A stretch of 64,000 nt of DNA from Ciona intestinalis. Lineage: Eukaryota; Chordata; Ascidiacea; Phlebobranchia; Cionidae. The DNA is taken from contig NC_020168.2 in assembly GCF_000224145.3 (NCBI RefSeq), positions 4,313,480-4,377,479 on the forward strand, in the 5' to 3' direction. Shown piece after piece: positions 1 to 11,941 of the stretch. The notes beneath the pieces are model-generated. The model was not told the origin of the DNA. It saw only the letters and a list, made by a program, of their open reading frames with translations, and searched no databases. Numbering within the stretch: the first letter of the stretch is position 1; each line of letters begins with the position of its first letter. Position numbers and translations under genes: made by a program.

Positions 1-239
1 CGTCAGGAACATGGGAACTGTTTTATTCTGTACGATAATCCTTTAGCTGGAGACCAGTAAAATTTTTGGTCCAAAACTCTCGCATTTTCAAAGTTAATTT
101 CAGACACAATCGCAAAAAATCTCAAATATTATACAGTGATATCAATGAGGCCTAAGAACCACTTATAACCAAACTTTTCAGTGGTTACCGGCCAAAGAAT
201 TGCCCTGCAGACTGCCATACAATCAAACATCAAACTCAC

Positions 240-413
240 TTGAAATGTTCGTTCCTCTAATTTTCCTTTTCGAACCACAATTTTTTTCATCATGTTTCCC
301 ATGACCAGACGCCGCAAGACACCCTGCAACTCAGATTCATTTTGAAACTTTGGGTCCACGATTCCATGTACCACGGTTGGCCCATTTGGATATTGGACCG
401 GCATTTTGTTGAG
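240..413 (-). CDS. Exon of an unrecognised gene (partial, left edge)
   Basis: I do not recognise this protein. An open stretch on the minus strand starts at a possible splice acceptor (AG at 414-415) and contains an ATG at 402-404 (MPVQYPNGPTVVHGI...). It stays open to a strong consensus donor GTGAGT beginning at 239, which gives 58 codons in phase 0. A weaker donor at 188 would extend it by 17 codons. The composition (charged, with a basic KKIVVRKGKLEER stretch) looks like real protein. Farther down the minus strand, about 120-1, another open frame reads through FYWSPAKGLSYRIKQ to a stop near the window edge and may be a later exon, but its phase does not join simply. The gene may continue beyond the left end. 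Confidence 0.35.
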
Positions 414-2195
414 CTATTACATGTAAAACGATATAAAAGGTCGAGAAATACTCTCAATTGCTTGTACACCTCAACACCTGCTGTACAAAACATGGTATTA
501 AAATACCAATATACATTAAACAGTAGTTTAGATGTTAGAAACATCAAGAAACATTATTTCCAGGAATATATAACAATAAACATATCAAAAATAAAAAAAA
601 CTTCATAATATAGGTACTTTAAAATACTATTACCTACTTCACATTGTATAATAACTTTAAATTAGGCTTAAAATATCATCACCCTACTGTCTGACTGGTT
701 CTGTGGCGTATTTTTACATATATAATAAACTGTGTCATACTATAGCAAGACCTACAGCAAATAGGTGCGATTGCCACACTACGGTTGAGGTCTACTGGGA
801 ATCTCACCAACAGGAAACTATTCCAATACAAACTACGTTGGAATCAACACGGAAGATAAAAACAATGCACTCTAGCGACACCCGTTGGTTAATCCTCTCC
901 GTTAAACGTGTATACGTTTACGTACTGGGTGGGGAAAGATGGCACACCTTTTTGACTCTGTTTTCTCGTTTAATTTGGTTGTACAGAAAAAATACTAAAA
1001 GAATATGAAACCGTATCCTCACGACTCCCATATGTCGTTAATAATTGTTTAAAACATGATCGGAAAATATGAAAAAGATGTGCTAAAGATGTCCCATATT
1101 ACCCCCCACACCCATACATATAGTGCTTATTGTGTGCATCGTTTATTGTTGAGTTTTCACGTTTTACTGTTTTTATCTGTGAGGCAAAAACTGCTTAAAA
1201 TAGACTACTTCTTACTTGCTCAGTTACTCACTTGAACTCGCGCTGCTCAGTTACACATTATCTCTGGGTAGAACGAAGTCAGGACTTTACTGCACTAATG
1301 TACACTCAGCAATTATCGGTTCATTGAGACCAGTTTCGAAATTATTATACAACAGTTGTCTGGGGTCTGTTCCATTTGGTTTCACATCACCAACAAAGTA
1401 AAGTGTTTCAGTCTGTTTGCTATTATATTAAACAGTCTAAAATGCTGCATTCAGAGAAGTGCTTCAGCAAATCACAGATTCTGTAATGGTCTAATACTCA
1501 AGTTAATACCCAATACATGACAGAATTTGTTCGTACAAGTAATAAAACGATATAACATAACTACACTATTCAGTAATCCAGAACAAAAATGCAGCTTTAT
1601 TTAATACTTTATTAGTAGCATTACAGGCAGATAAAACAATGTAAATGTAAAAACTTTGCGAGTTTCAATCAAAAACGAATAAATAATGTTAATAAAATAT
1701 GAAACTGTAGCGTTAAATACAAGCGGTATACCTGGTTTTGCATAACGACATAAGCTAGGTATACTGTGACAGTAACATTCATATTTATTCCTTAGTCTTC
1801 AACATTTAACACCATTTTAACGACTTTCTCTTTTAAAAGTTTACATTTTATAAAGTTTCGCCACCATGGGAGCCCTGGTTCATTGTCTATGTTAGTAGAA
1901 GTGCAAGATGGGAGAACTGGGAGGAATATACTATAGGCTGAAGAAACACCCTGGGACTTAACCCTTATTTTAACCCACAATGAAAAGAGAATTGGCAGTT
2001 AATCTGTCATGAAAATGTCTGTTGCAAAAATAGAAATCCTTCAAAACTTTACCTTCGTACATACACAACACTCACGCTCCGCCTGCTTTATGAAAATCTA
2101 ATCAAGCAGAGGCTATGAATAGCATGAATGAAGTTCAAACATTAAATATAAACCACCCCACAAACAAGCAGTGAAATTACAATTTGAGGTGATTT
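414..2195. other. Intergenic stretch with one MITE and NDE1 3' flank
   Basis: I see no convincing gene. It holds a reverse-oriented copy of the 195-bp TIR element (about 925-1112). The 1792-2195 part lies downstream of the NDE1 stop and probably includes its 3' UTR; an AATAAA on the minus strand lies near 1784-1789. Short open frames here have no family resemblance I can name. Confidence 0.5.
925..1112 (-). mobile_element. MITE copy A (195-bp TIR family), reverse orientation
   Basis: The ends are GGGTGGGGAAAGATGGCACACC and a diverged inverted copy. The inner block ACCGTATCCTCACGACTCCCAT is the reverse complement of the core shared by the other copies. Confidence 0.75.
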
Positions 2196-5100
2196 TTAAA
2201 CGCGGATTTTTACTGAAGAATTTTTACTGGAGTCCGTTGTGCTTCCTTCGTGGGGGCTGTCAATAAAATAATATTCTAGTAAATAAATGGTTAATTTTTT
2301 ACATCTTACATCAATAGGAGTGTGATAGAGAAAAAACTAGCTATTGTCATTTTTTAAGTTTTGGGTCATAGAAAGAATTCATTAACTTTTCAACTTAGTC
2401 ACCCATAGGGTGAAGGCAGAAAACAAATCGCACATTATAAGTATACATATCTTTAAGTTTAAACTAACAACATATGAAAGAAAAAATAGACCATGTCACA
2501 TATGTTTTTTGCCCTGGCTTGTGCTATTAATACTAAAGTATTCTATAGAACAATGAAATCATAACTAACTTATAAAAAAAATTTTACTGGGCATAGTTGT
2601 TATTTTATTTACAACTTACGTTTCTGAAGACTTGGGGGCAATTTGATTCACGCGTTTACTTTGCCATGGTGGTTGCTCATGGACAAAATTTCTACAGGAC
2701 GCCAACTTTGATTCTAGAGCCTGAATGGGAAATATAAAGGGAGGATAATTAAAAACTATCACATAAAGAGGTTTGTTTATAGTAGCATCTAATTAAGTCA
2801 TATTGCGTTACACATACATTATAAATATATTGTTTAAACTACTACTTTAGAACCATATAATTATAATTTTAAACATATTATTGTTATGTTCATTGGTTTA
2901 TAAATTGATGTGAAAGTAGAAAAAGGTAACCAATACAAAATATATTTTAACTCATGACCACACATTTTTGAATGACCATTGAATCTTACACTCTTAACTA
3001 CGTAAACATAATACTCTCATTTCTATTTACATTGTTACAAGTGGAATGTGTGCCACTGGTAAGTAATTTGACATTTTTCAACTAAAAGTGACAGCGTAGT
3101 CAAATTAATGGCAGAATGACAGAACATAAACAGAACAGCATTCTTATATGAGATTCTGTTACCCACTACTTTAGCAATAATACCAATAAATGTGACTAAA
3201 TATTACATTTTATTACATACAGGCCATTGCTTTAACATTAAAATATTCAACTTAACCCAAATTTTCTCAGTAAATCACCCACAATGTTAAGTGCAGATAT
3301 TCGAGCTGAAGGTGGCAGGGGTGTTTTATCCACCCCATTATGTAGAACATCTGTATTTAAGAGGTTGTGTAACAACAAATCATTCATTAACACTCATACA
3401 TATGAGAACACATCATATACTTTTAGTTATAGTAGGGTAAGGAAAGATTGAGACACCTTTAGCACATAAATTTTAAATATCCTGATCATGTTTTAAACAA
3501 TTACCAACAGGCTATGGAAGCCGTGTAAATATGGTTTTATAATTCTTTGAATGTTCTTTGTTTACTACAAAATGGGAGAAAAATAGAATGAAAGGGTGTC
3601 TCATTTTCCCCCACTCTACTATATATTAATTCACTATGATAGTGTATCATAGTATTAGTTAAATATTACTAAGTTTAGTTTAACATTTTCCTACATTGCT
3701 TTGCAGAAATAGGTTCAAGTGAAAGTTTTTGCTACCCTTATTTACATACCACACCAATGAGTGAACAGTGTGTACATAGCAAGAGAGGGAATTGGGTTTG
3801 TGAAGTAGGTGAATGACACTGGCACCATTATATAACCCAAATGAACAATAGAAATTTAAAAAAGCAATTTCAATATTAAATTTGCAACAACTAATGTAAA
3901 ATATGCCTATTGATTACAAGTGTAGATATCACTGGTAGCATATAATGTCTACTTCCAGACTAGTTGTCTACTTCCAGACTAGTAGTTGCCTAATTATAAA
4001 TGGAATAAACCAGGTTTCCGCAAAGGATTATGAACTTTCAAAAGTTTCAGTCTGAAAAAATTCCATACTTGAAAATTTATATTATATAAAGGGAGATATC
4101 AAATACAACAGCATATTATTCTAGGACTTTTATTAATCCAACTTACGTTTCTGGTGTATTTTATGTGGATCAGGATTGGTGGGTGAAGGAGGGGCATGGG
4201 AGGTTGTAACTCCATTAAAAATGAGCTTCTTGCTCGTGGCAAGCGGAGTGGTAGGTACACCTGTCGTCGGGGTGGGAACCTGTGATGCAGTTGATCAAAT
4301 TAAATACAGAAAGTAAAAATAAAAGAAAATGAATGTGACGGTCATGCCTTCTTTTGTAGGGTACCTTGAAAAATATTTGATTAAAGCCTAAACACTGTGT
4401 TTGTAATACTATGTATAGTAGGTTGGGGGAAGATGAGATATCTTAAGCACATAATATCCAAATATCCTGATCGTGTTTTGAATAATTACCAACGGTATAT
4501 GGGAGTCGTAAGCATACAGTTTTATAATTCTTTGAATGTTCTTTGTTTACTACCAAGTAGGACAATAAAATAGAATGAAAAGGTGTCCCTCTTTCCCACC
4601 CTACTATGTGTGTTTGAAGTAGCATTTGAAATATGATATTGGTAATCCATCTATTCATATAATTACCTTGTCTTGAGGTGATGGTAGTGGTGACCTCTCA
4701 TCATGTTTACCCGACTCAGAAACTTTTCGCTGCCTCACCGAGAGCTCATGGTGAAGGTCTGCAAAAACAATGTCAATGTTGTATAGTGCATTTGGTGAGC
4801 AATTAAAGTAATTTACTGTATGAACTTGAAGTTTAAAATGGTAAAATGCCTATTTTAAGGTGCGAGATATGTTTATATGTTTCAATAAGAACTTGTTCTA
4901 TTTTTGCAGTTTCCATGATTAAATCAATTATATATAATATACATTGCATTTTATATGACAGCATTATTCAAGGCATTTATCAAAATCTACATTATTTATA
5001 TTTAACTTTACACAAGTAATATGCTGTTAAAATATTAATAATATACCAAATTTGTAAAACTTATTCAAAGTGTTGTGACAATAGTTAGGATATTATCAAT

Positions 5101-7620
5101 GATTTTAACATATAAAGCTTAATGATTTTACAATTACTAAAGCAGACACATGTCATTGTAACTTTATACTGTAATGAGAATAGACAATGCACGGAAATGA
5201 TCTTGAAAACATATGCCACTGTTGGCACTCTACCAGTATGGTTGAATGAGACTCACACTGTATTTGTTAACCACCCACAAAGTAATTAAATTGATGAATT
5301 TGACAAATTAATAATTAATTAGTAATTTGTTTGATTGATTTTCACACTTTCATGTGATTTATGATAAGTTAGTATTTACAATAATAAATAACTATAATAG
5401 AATAAACTAAGGAATATAAAACTTTGGCTAATCATTTAATACATCGCAATTTACCTCATCATTATAAATAAATCTTACAGATTAAATTAAGAATAAAACA
5501 GAGTTAATTATGACATCAAAATTTACTTCATTAGGCTGTAATAAATAAGTTAAGAATACCCAATAGTTAAAAAAAATCTTAGGATTATAAACCAGTTAAT
5601 TATGACATCACAATTTACCTCTTGCTTCATCTCGAAGTCGTTGAACTGTAACTGAAAGTGAATCTTTCTCGTCAAGTTCACTTTCAAGGAAAGCATTTCT
5701 CTCCAATGCTTGGTTCAATCGTTGTTCAAAGTCATCCAGTGAAACGATTATAACTCTATGTGAGTGAAAAGGTGTTTAAGTTTATGTTTTGAAGTAAAAC
5801 TCTTTATAAAATTATATTTATAAATACCGGTTTGTACAGTAAAAAGTATTAATAATTCTAAAATCGTTACAATTTGTTATGGGCATTTACAAGTTCATGA
5901 CAGCTATTTAAAAGCTGTCCATAGATGTATGGAAATATCACATTTTAAGATAATTACAAGTGAAAAATCCACCCAGGCCCTATGTTTACAAGTTACAACT
6001 ATATTAAGGTTTGAGTCATGCCATTGCAGAACCTTACAATGAGTTTCTACTCTATTACTCATTAAGCTGGAATAGCAAAGGAAGCAGCATTAATAGGTCA
6101 AGATTTCCACTTTGAAAAAAATATTGTAGCAACTAATTGCCACTGCAATTTTCAGGATAGTATTAGAAAAACAAAAAATTCTTAGCACCTTTTTATTATG
6201 TCCTAGTTCAGCCAAAACAGTTCATCAAAGTTATGATGAATTACTACAACCAACCTATTCGTTCTTTCCAAATCGTCATTCCTTTGTTCTAATTCCCTCA
6301 CATCCTTTGTGAGTTCTCCATTCGTCACTGTAAGTTTTGATATTTCTGTTTGCAAGTCAGAAACTTGTCGGAATCTTTCAGTTTGCTGTTTTTCGTACCT
6401 TTCCTGTTGGATGACAGCATAATATAAGTTTGTTCTCTAAAAGTTACCGCACATTAAGCACCATTGCTCATACAGTATGACAAACATAAAATTTAAATGA
6501 ATAATCCCCAACTTTGAGATTGCTAAGTACTTTTATATAGACAGACAATATTGTGTTACATTCCTACTAAAACATCAGTCTACATTGAAAATTCATTAAA
6601 GTAAACTATATAGTTCTGTTAACACTCAGGCATAACCTAATATATATGTAATAATGTATATTTACTGTATTATAATTATTATTATTATAATATAAGTCAT
6701 ATATTTAAAGCAATAAACTAAAAGTCATCTTGTCTTAGGGAAAACTAAACAGGCAGAAATACAACAGTATTGGGTTAAATTACCTTAAACATAATAAACA
6801 TAATAGCTGTGAAACGAGACACTAGACATAATATTTATATATCAACATAAACATTTTCGTGATTAAACATTTAAACCCACAAAGTTTACCAATAGTCCAT
6901 ATATAATGGTGTGTAATCAGATGTAGTTATATAATTTTTCTTAATTACAAACAAAACTTTATATTATTTATCAATACCTTTAGTGATTCATATTCAAATG
7001 TAAGGGTTGTGTTTTGTTGTCGAAGATCTTTGGTTTGCTTTTCATGTTGTTCCAGTTGTGCCTCCAATTCCTTCTCTATCTCTTCACTGCATTCCCTAAA
7101 CTCTTGAAGCTCAAGTTGAACTTCTAGGGTCCTGTTAAAAAGATGGTGCAGGCTATATTAGATACTTTCATTACTAACTTTTATTGGCAAAATTTTAAGC
7201 TATGATGATGGACATTAAACATCAGATTTGTTCTTAACCAAATCTCAAAACACCAGGTTGGGGCTAAATTGAAGGATATTTGCCAAACACTGAAACCAAA
7301 TAGTAGGTTTGAACAGCACAATATCAATATTCACAATTGTTTCATGCAAAAGTACATATATTTCAATACACTTTCGGATATAGGAAGGTTATTTCAAATA
7401 CACAAAACTACCTCAAATTAACAGGACACTATACAACATATATATTGATATATTCTATCTGTAAAATACCACACTAACTTAAACATAATTAAAAATAACG
7501 TTTAATTGTAATAATTAAAATAACTTACATTTCTTCAAACCGTTTTGCCTCCCCCTCCCAATACGCTGCCTTTTCCTCTGCATTGGCAAAGGCCGGAGGC
7601 TCGCTTTGCAACTCCGCCAT
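2196..7620 (-). CDS. NDE1: NudE homologue (NDE1/NDEL1), LIS1-dynein adaptor
   Basis: NudE proteins bind LIS1 and cytoplasmic dynein at centrosomes and kinetochores through a long N-terminal coiled coil. Exons on the minus strand: 7529-7620, 6978-7131, 6255-6403, 5619-5755, 4667-4758, 4147-4279, 3257-3350, 2620-2720, 2196-2256. The start gives [20 protein letters not shown], matching the vertebrate EETAYW region. The hallmark [19 protein letters not shown] and [19 protein letters not shown] lie in exon 4, [15 protein letters not shown] in exon 7 and [12 protein letters not shown] in exon 8. About 337 codons, close to the 335-345 of vertebrate NDE1/NDEL1. The only break is between exons 7 and 8: exon 7 leaves two bases (GG) while exon 8 needs phase 0, so one G seems to be missing beside the donor at 3256. 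A single gene appears to stand for both vertebrate paralogues. MITE copies sit in introns 5 and 6. Confidence 0.93.
3429..3624 (+). mobile_element. MITE copy B
   Basis: A 195-bp element in NDE1 intron 6. Its imperfect terminal inverted repeats read TAGTAGGGTAAGGAAAGATT on the left and end in CCCCCACTCTACTA on the right. The core contains TTTTATAATTCTTTGAATG and TTCTTTGTTTACTAC, which are shared with the other copies. Confidence 0.85.
3946..3985. repeat. Direct duplication of about 20 bp
   Basis: TGTCTACTTCCAGACTAGT occurs twice in succession within NDE1 intron 6, separated by at most one base. Confidence 0.8.
4414..4607 (+). mobile_element. MITE copy C
   Basis: Lies in NDE1 intron 5. The left end is TATAGTAGGTTGGGGGAAGA, the right end CTTTCCCACCCTACTAT, and the core GGGAGTCGTAAGCATACAGT matches the family. 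Confidence 0.85.
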
Positions 7621-8522
7621 GATAATTTATCAATTTAAATTTATGTACAAGTCACAAAGAACATTGAACTGTCTCCTGATTTAATACAATTAATTAGCCA
7701 AAAGGGGCAAGTCTAATATATGCAACAGTAATGTCTTATAATACTATATAAAAATGACATAACTGTGAGAGTTTATTCCACAGCAAAATTTAAGCACATT
7801 GGCCTAAAACATTTTTTTTTTACAAATACCATATTTAAAGACAATGAACGATCGAATGACCTTTGAGCAATTAGTGCTATTTATATAGTGTATACAAACA
7901 TAACCGTTAATATAAACTCTACTATAGAGAACATGAACGGAAAAAATCGAATTTACAAAACTTTTAAAGACCGTATCGAACAAATTCCTGAAGTTCTTTA
8001 CAAGCTACGTAAGTCAATTACGTAAAATTTAAGTTACGTTGTCAACTCTTTCCACTATCTTTAATTATACCGTTCGTTAGGTGGCGTTGCAAATGTAATT
8101 GGGGATTATGCCAAAATTCGTGTTAGTTAAAAAAGGGCAAAGTCTAGCCATTACTCAATCATAACATGTTTAACATTACATATTCTTATTTATTTATTCA
8201 ATACAAAACACGCAAGAGCCACAAGTTACCCATGCCTTAATACCCAGGTTCATTATATAAACAATATATATACAGTGTACATAAAATATATATATCAAAT
8301 ATATTTATATCAATGCCCAGGTAAAAACAATACCGCTGTCATACATCTTGCACTGCCTGACCATTCTAATCGGAGCCAAATACACTACACAATTATATTT
8401 TGTAGTTTTTTTTAAATTTCACAACAAATGTGCATTTACATTCTGAACGGCAAGAAGTGTCAATTAAGCCAGAAAATAAACACAAGCAAATAAACACAAA
8501 AAATTAGGGTAACGACTAAAAA
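7621..8522. other. NDE1 upstream region, no gene seen
   Basis: AT-rich. It should contain the NDE1 promoter but shows no motif I can single out. A TATA-rich run lies at about 8260-8310. Confidence 0.4.
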
Positions 8523-8720
8523 ATGGAACCGGAAGATACAGTTAATCTGCATATAATAGGTATGTTGGTAGATTTGAATACAGCTGGAAAAATAGTTAAG
8601 AGATTAAATATTCCAATGCGCGATGATAATAGATGCTGTTCAGTGTATGATGCTTCAATTAAATTTATTTTAAGCAAAAAATTAGATAATTTGAAACAAT
8701 TTAAAAGAACCAAGTTATGA
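8523..8720 (+). CDS. Small ORF, 65 residues, unrecognised
   Basis: An ATG-initiated frame encodes a mixed-composition protein (MEPEDTVNLHIIGMLVDLNT..., ending in a lysine/arginine-rich LKQFKRTKL). It has balanced residue use rather than the Phe/Leu/Lys bias of random AT-rich frames. No splice signals are needed and no family is recognised. The antisense frame is equally long (8516-8713), which lowers confidence. It stands alone between divergent NDE1 upstream sequence and the 3' end of MMD. It could be a genuine microprotein, a lone exon or chance. Confidence 0.22.
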   Translation: MEPEDTVNLHIIGMLVDLNTAGKIVKRLNIPMRDDNRCCSVYDASIKFILSKKLDNLKQFKRTKL

Positions 8721-9169
8721 AAAACTCATAGAGTTCAACATATATATATATTTATGTGTGTCAATGTGTACACACATCTGCCTTAGCTTGGCTGTTACAG
8801 TAACACTAATTAACAATGTTTTAGCATGCCAAGATGCTAATTATTGATTTTTAGAATACTAAAGTATTGGAAAACAGTAATATTTACAAGTTATAAAGGG
8901 AAACAGAAACAGTGTTTAAAGCCATTGAAGGTTAATAGGTAAGAAAAATATCTGACACGGAAGACAAAAACAAATTCTATAACAGATTTTTTATCTTATA
9001 CAACTTTATGCTAAATCCCATTTTATATGGCTATATTGTATAACAAACTTGTTTACATTAGAATGGCAAACTAATACAGCACAAGGTGTTAATAGGGATG
9101 GCGTCTCACACTATAAAATTACTTAATCACAATGATTGCACAAAACTAGGATACGCGTATTGAAGAAAC
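8721..9169. other. Intergenic and MMD 3' flank
   Basis: AT-rich with no gene seen. The right part is probably the MMD 3' UTR on the minus strand. Confidence 0.4.
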
Positions 9170-10486
9170 CTATAACACTGAGTATTGAACTGAACTCTGA
9201 TAGAAATGTTTATAAACCCCATAATAATGTGTGAATGCTCCAAGAGCAACGAACAGATGCCAGATAGCATGAGCAAACGGAATAATACCATCACATTTAA
9301 ATATGACAACTCCTGAAAGATAGAAAGCTCCTCCAACACAAAGCTCAAATATACCAGACCTGTCATAAAAATATAAGTTGTAAAAAGATATTAAAACTTA
9401 GAATTTACTGCATGCCATTGCAGGGCACACCACACGTATACTGCCTGTAAACTCAATTGTAAAGCATTTAAACAATGTTGGTAGCATATAATTATTGTAC
9501 TTAGTAGTATACAATAACTATTTGTGGTGCTTTTATGAAAAATGATAATTTACTTACACCGAGTTCTAATTATAATTTAATAAGTTACAATTTACTACTT
9601 TATATAAAGACATTATAGGCTTATCTATTTAAAAATTTATAATGAAAAATGATAATTTACTTACACTGAGCCACTATCATCTGTTGTGTAGAGATAAGTT
9701 GCCACGCCCGGTACAAGACCAACAGCTACATACAGTAGTGTATCAAGCAACTTATACTTCTCCAAGAACATAAACGTGTATGTTGTACCAAGTATAGCAG
9801 CCACCCATATTCCCCATCTGGTAGAAATATGCCGCTGATAAGTAAGTTAACCACTGTATCCAAATACAATGTTACTCTAACAAGATGTATTCTTTACGAT
9901 AATACATATTCAGACTGTGGAATAAATGAATGCCGGTATTGTGAAATGCAATTAAAAGCACTGCAGTTTGTATTTAAAATCACCCCGGAGACTCGCATTT
10001 ACTAGTCTTTGTGTTAAATACATATTTGTTACCCAATCCATACTGAGCTAAAGGTATTATCTATTCTGAAGCAAAAGAACTTTATTTACTCATCATATAC
10101 ATTGATAAGATATAAGTTTTGCCCTAGACCTAGAGCCCAACCAACATGCATATACATATATATCATAGGTGGTAAGTGGTAACTAAAGCATTTCAAATCA
10201 CAGGCTATTCAATTAATGAAATAAACAAAAATACATTAGTTCAAACTAATTACAATAAAAAATATGACAAAAAATAAGAACATACCTTAGCCAGACAATC
10301 TTATCTGGGAGATTTATCAATATTAACCATGGTGTATATGAACCAGCAATGAAAAAATATATTGTGGTTCGATCACAAACATGGAACAATTTGTTTAACG
10401 AAGGTCGACGTATGCTGCAACCAGCATGGGATTTCTGTATTGAAGTTTATAGTGTATAAGTATGATGTATATATAAGGGGAAGAAA

Positions 10487-10526
<40 letters not shown>

Positions 10527-11646
10527 TATGTATAAATAATGAATTTAAACTTACTTTACTATCGGAGGTGCTAAGTCAGAAAAATTTATGTTTGAAAGTT
10601 CAAAATACTTGGTAGCACATTTACAGAATGTCTCTTTTAAAAAAAAGTTATCGTAAAGGTATGATATAGGTAATATAATTAGTTTTTGCTGCAACATATT
10701 TATACAGCTTTGCACATTAATGTTTTACACACACAAATAAGTCAATCACCTTTACATTACCAATGCCATTTCAAACTTTGTTAAGTGTCTGAATGTAATG
10801 CATTCATTAACTTTAACCCATTTCATCAATACACAATGGAAAAAACAGTACTAATTCTGAATTCACACTTATTATGCACCAACCACGTACCGGTCTCCAT
10901 GAGCTTTGAGTGAATGAGATCCAATGAAAAAGTGTCGACACCATGAATAAACTTATCAATGAGATGCCATATGCCCGTGAACAAAACTCATATTGGGAAT
11001 AGGAAGGTGTAAAGTGATTCTGTATGTGGACTGTGCAGTTATAAGCAGTGGCAGTGTCTTGGCAAGTCCTAGATGTATAGAAAGGCAATAATCAGTTTAA
11101 TTGATAATCAATAATGGAACACAATAAAGTTTGAGTAAACAAGAAGCATCAAGCATATATATGTTATATATCTACATAAAAAAAATCCGATAAAAAAACA
11201 TGTAAAACTACTTTGAAAATACAAAAACAGGTATAGAAATTCTCTTGTGATGTCACAGCAAAAATAAAAATCAGGCAAAAATGTTATCACATATATATGA
11301 CCTGGCAGGTGAATTAACATGTTATGATTTGTTGATATTTATATAAAGGTAAAAAAAATATTTCAACATACAGGTTATTCATGGAGAATGTTGCGTCGTT
11401 ATCAAATTTATATCTTGCTTGTTCAATCAGAAACTCATTGGCCAGAATACTTGGTATGATCATGACAGCATGGGAGGCAGTATTGGCCCAATGTTCGTGG
11501 GGTGTGGGAACGTACATGACGTTTGCCTCCGCTCGGTTGTTCATTAGGTTTTGCGTTTTGCTCCATTCTTTAAAATCGCTTACCGATCCGTTAAAAACAC
11601 GGCTCAGTGAGCTTTTACGTGCTGAACATTCCGTAAACTTTCCCAT
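9170..11646 (-). CDS. MMD: MMD-type progestin/adipoQ receptor family membrane protein
   Basis: PAQR proteins are seven-pass membrane proteins with a putative metal-hydrolase site. The MMD/MMD2 (PAQR10/11) branch acts at the Golgi in Ras signalling. Exons on the minus strand: 11372-11646, 10891-11068, 10286-10434, 9665-9817, 9170-9359; all phases join, giving 314 codons. Family signatures in order are [30 protein letters not shown] (conserved S and H), [20 protein letters not shown] (conserved D), [17 protein letters not shown] and [19 protein letters not shown] (final HxxxH). Human MMD has 238 residues. The extra length is an N-terminal extension plus about 35 residues at the start of exon 2, between membrane segments 1 and 2. 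The start chosen is the first ATG of exon 1. The gene is divergent from BOLA1, with 295 bp between the two ATGs. Confidence 0.92.
9535..9672. repeat. Duplicated 5' splice-site segment in MMD intron 4
   Basis: ATGAAAAATGATAATTTACT followed by TACAC(C/T)GAG occurs at about 9536-9563 and again at about 9642-9670. The second copy is the exon 4 donor itself (minus strand); the first repeats it about 106 bp into the intron. Confidence 0.85.
10486..10522. repeat. (AT)n microsatellite
   Basis: A run of alternating AT in an MMD intron. Confidence 0.95.
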
Positions 11647-11941
11647 TTGGGCAATCCGATTGCTGTTAAGGCGCGTTTAATTTAAACATTTGCAAAATAT
11701 TCACACCGTCCGTAACTTTGTTATTGGGAACTAAAAGTATGAACTCTGACCTTTGTGCAGTCAAGTATGTCGTGACGTCATTTTGATACGGTATATTAAT
11801 CACATAGACATTTCGAAAAACATTAAAACACATGGTTGCGCGGCAGTTGCATCTCATCAAATATACAATTGCACGATAGTACGATAGTAAGTGCGCAAGA
11901 CTGTGAGGTATTTAAAGACAAGAAGTATCATTGAACGGTCG
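11647..11941. promoter_or_regulatory. Shared MMD/BOLA1 divergent promoter region
   Basis: The 295 bp between the two start codons must hold both promoters or, where spliced leader is used, the outron. It contains a TGACGTCA palindrome (11773-11780). No TATA box is obvious. Confidence 0.5.

Noticed and set aside
703-1008. 101-residue plus-strand frame
   Set aside because: It runs into the TIR of MITE copy A, has no family match, and shows no splice or start context.
9127-9366. 79-residue minus-strand frame
   Set aside because: It is the wrong frame of the last MMD exon. The frame one base over gives the conserved PAQR end [13 protein letters not shown].
11381-11680. 99-residue plus-strand frame
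   Set aside because: Antisense shadow of MMD exon 1.
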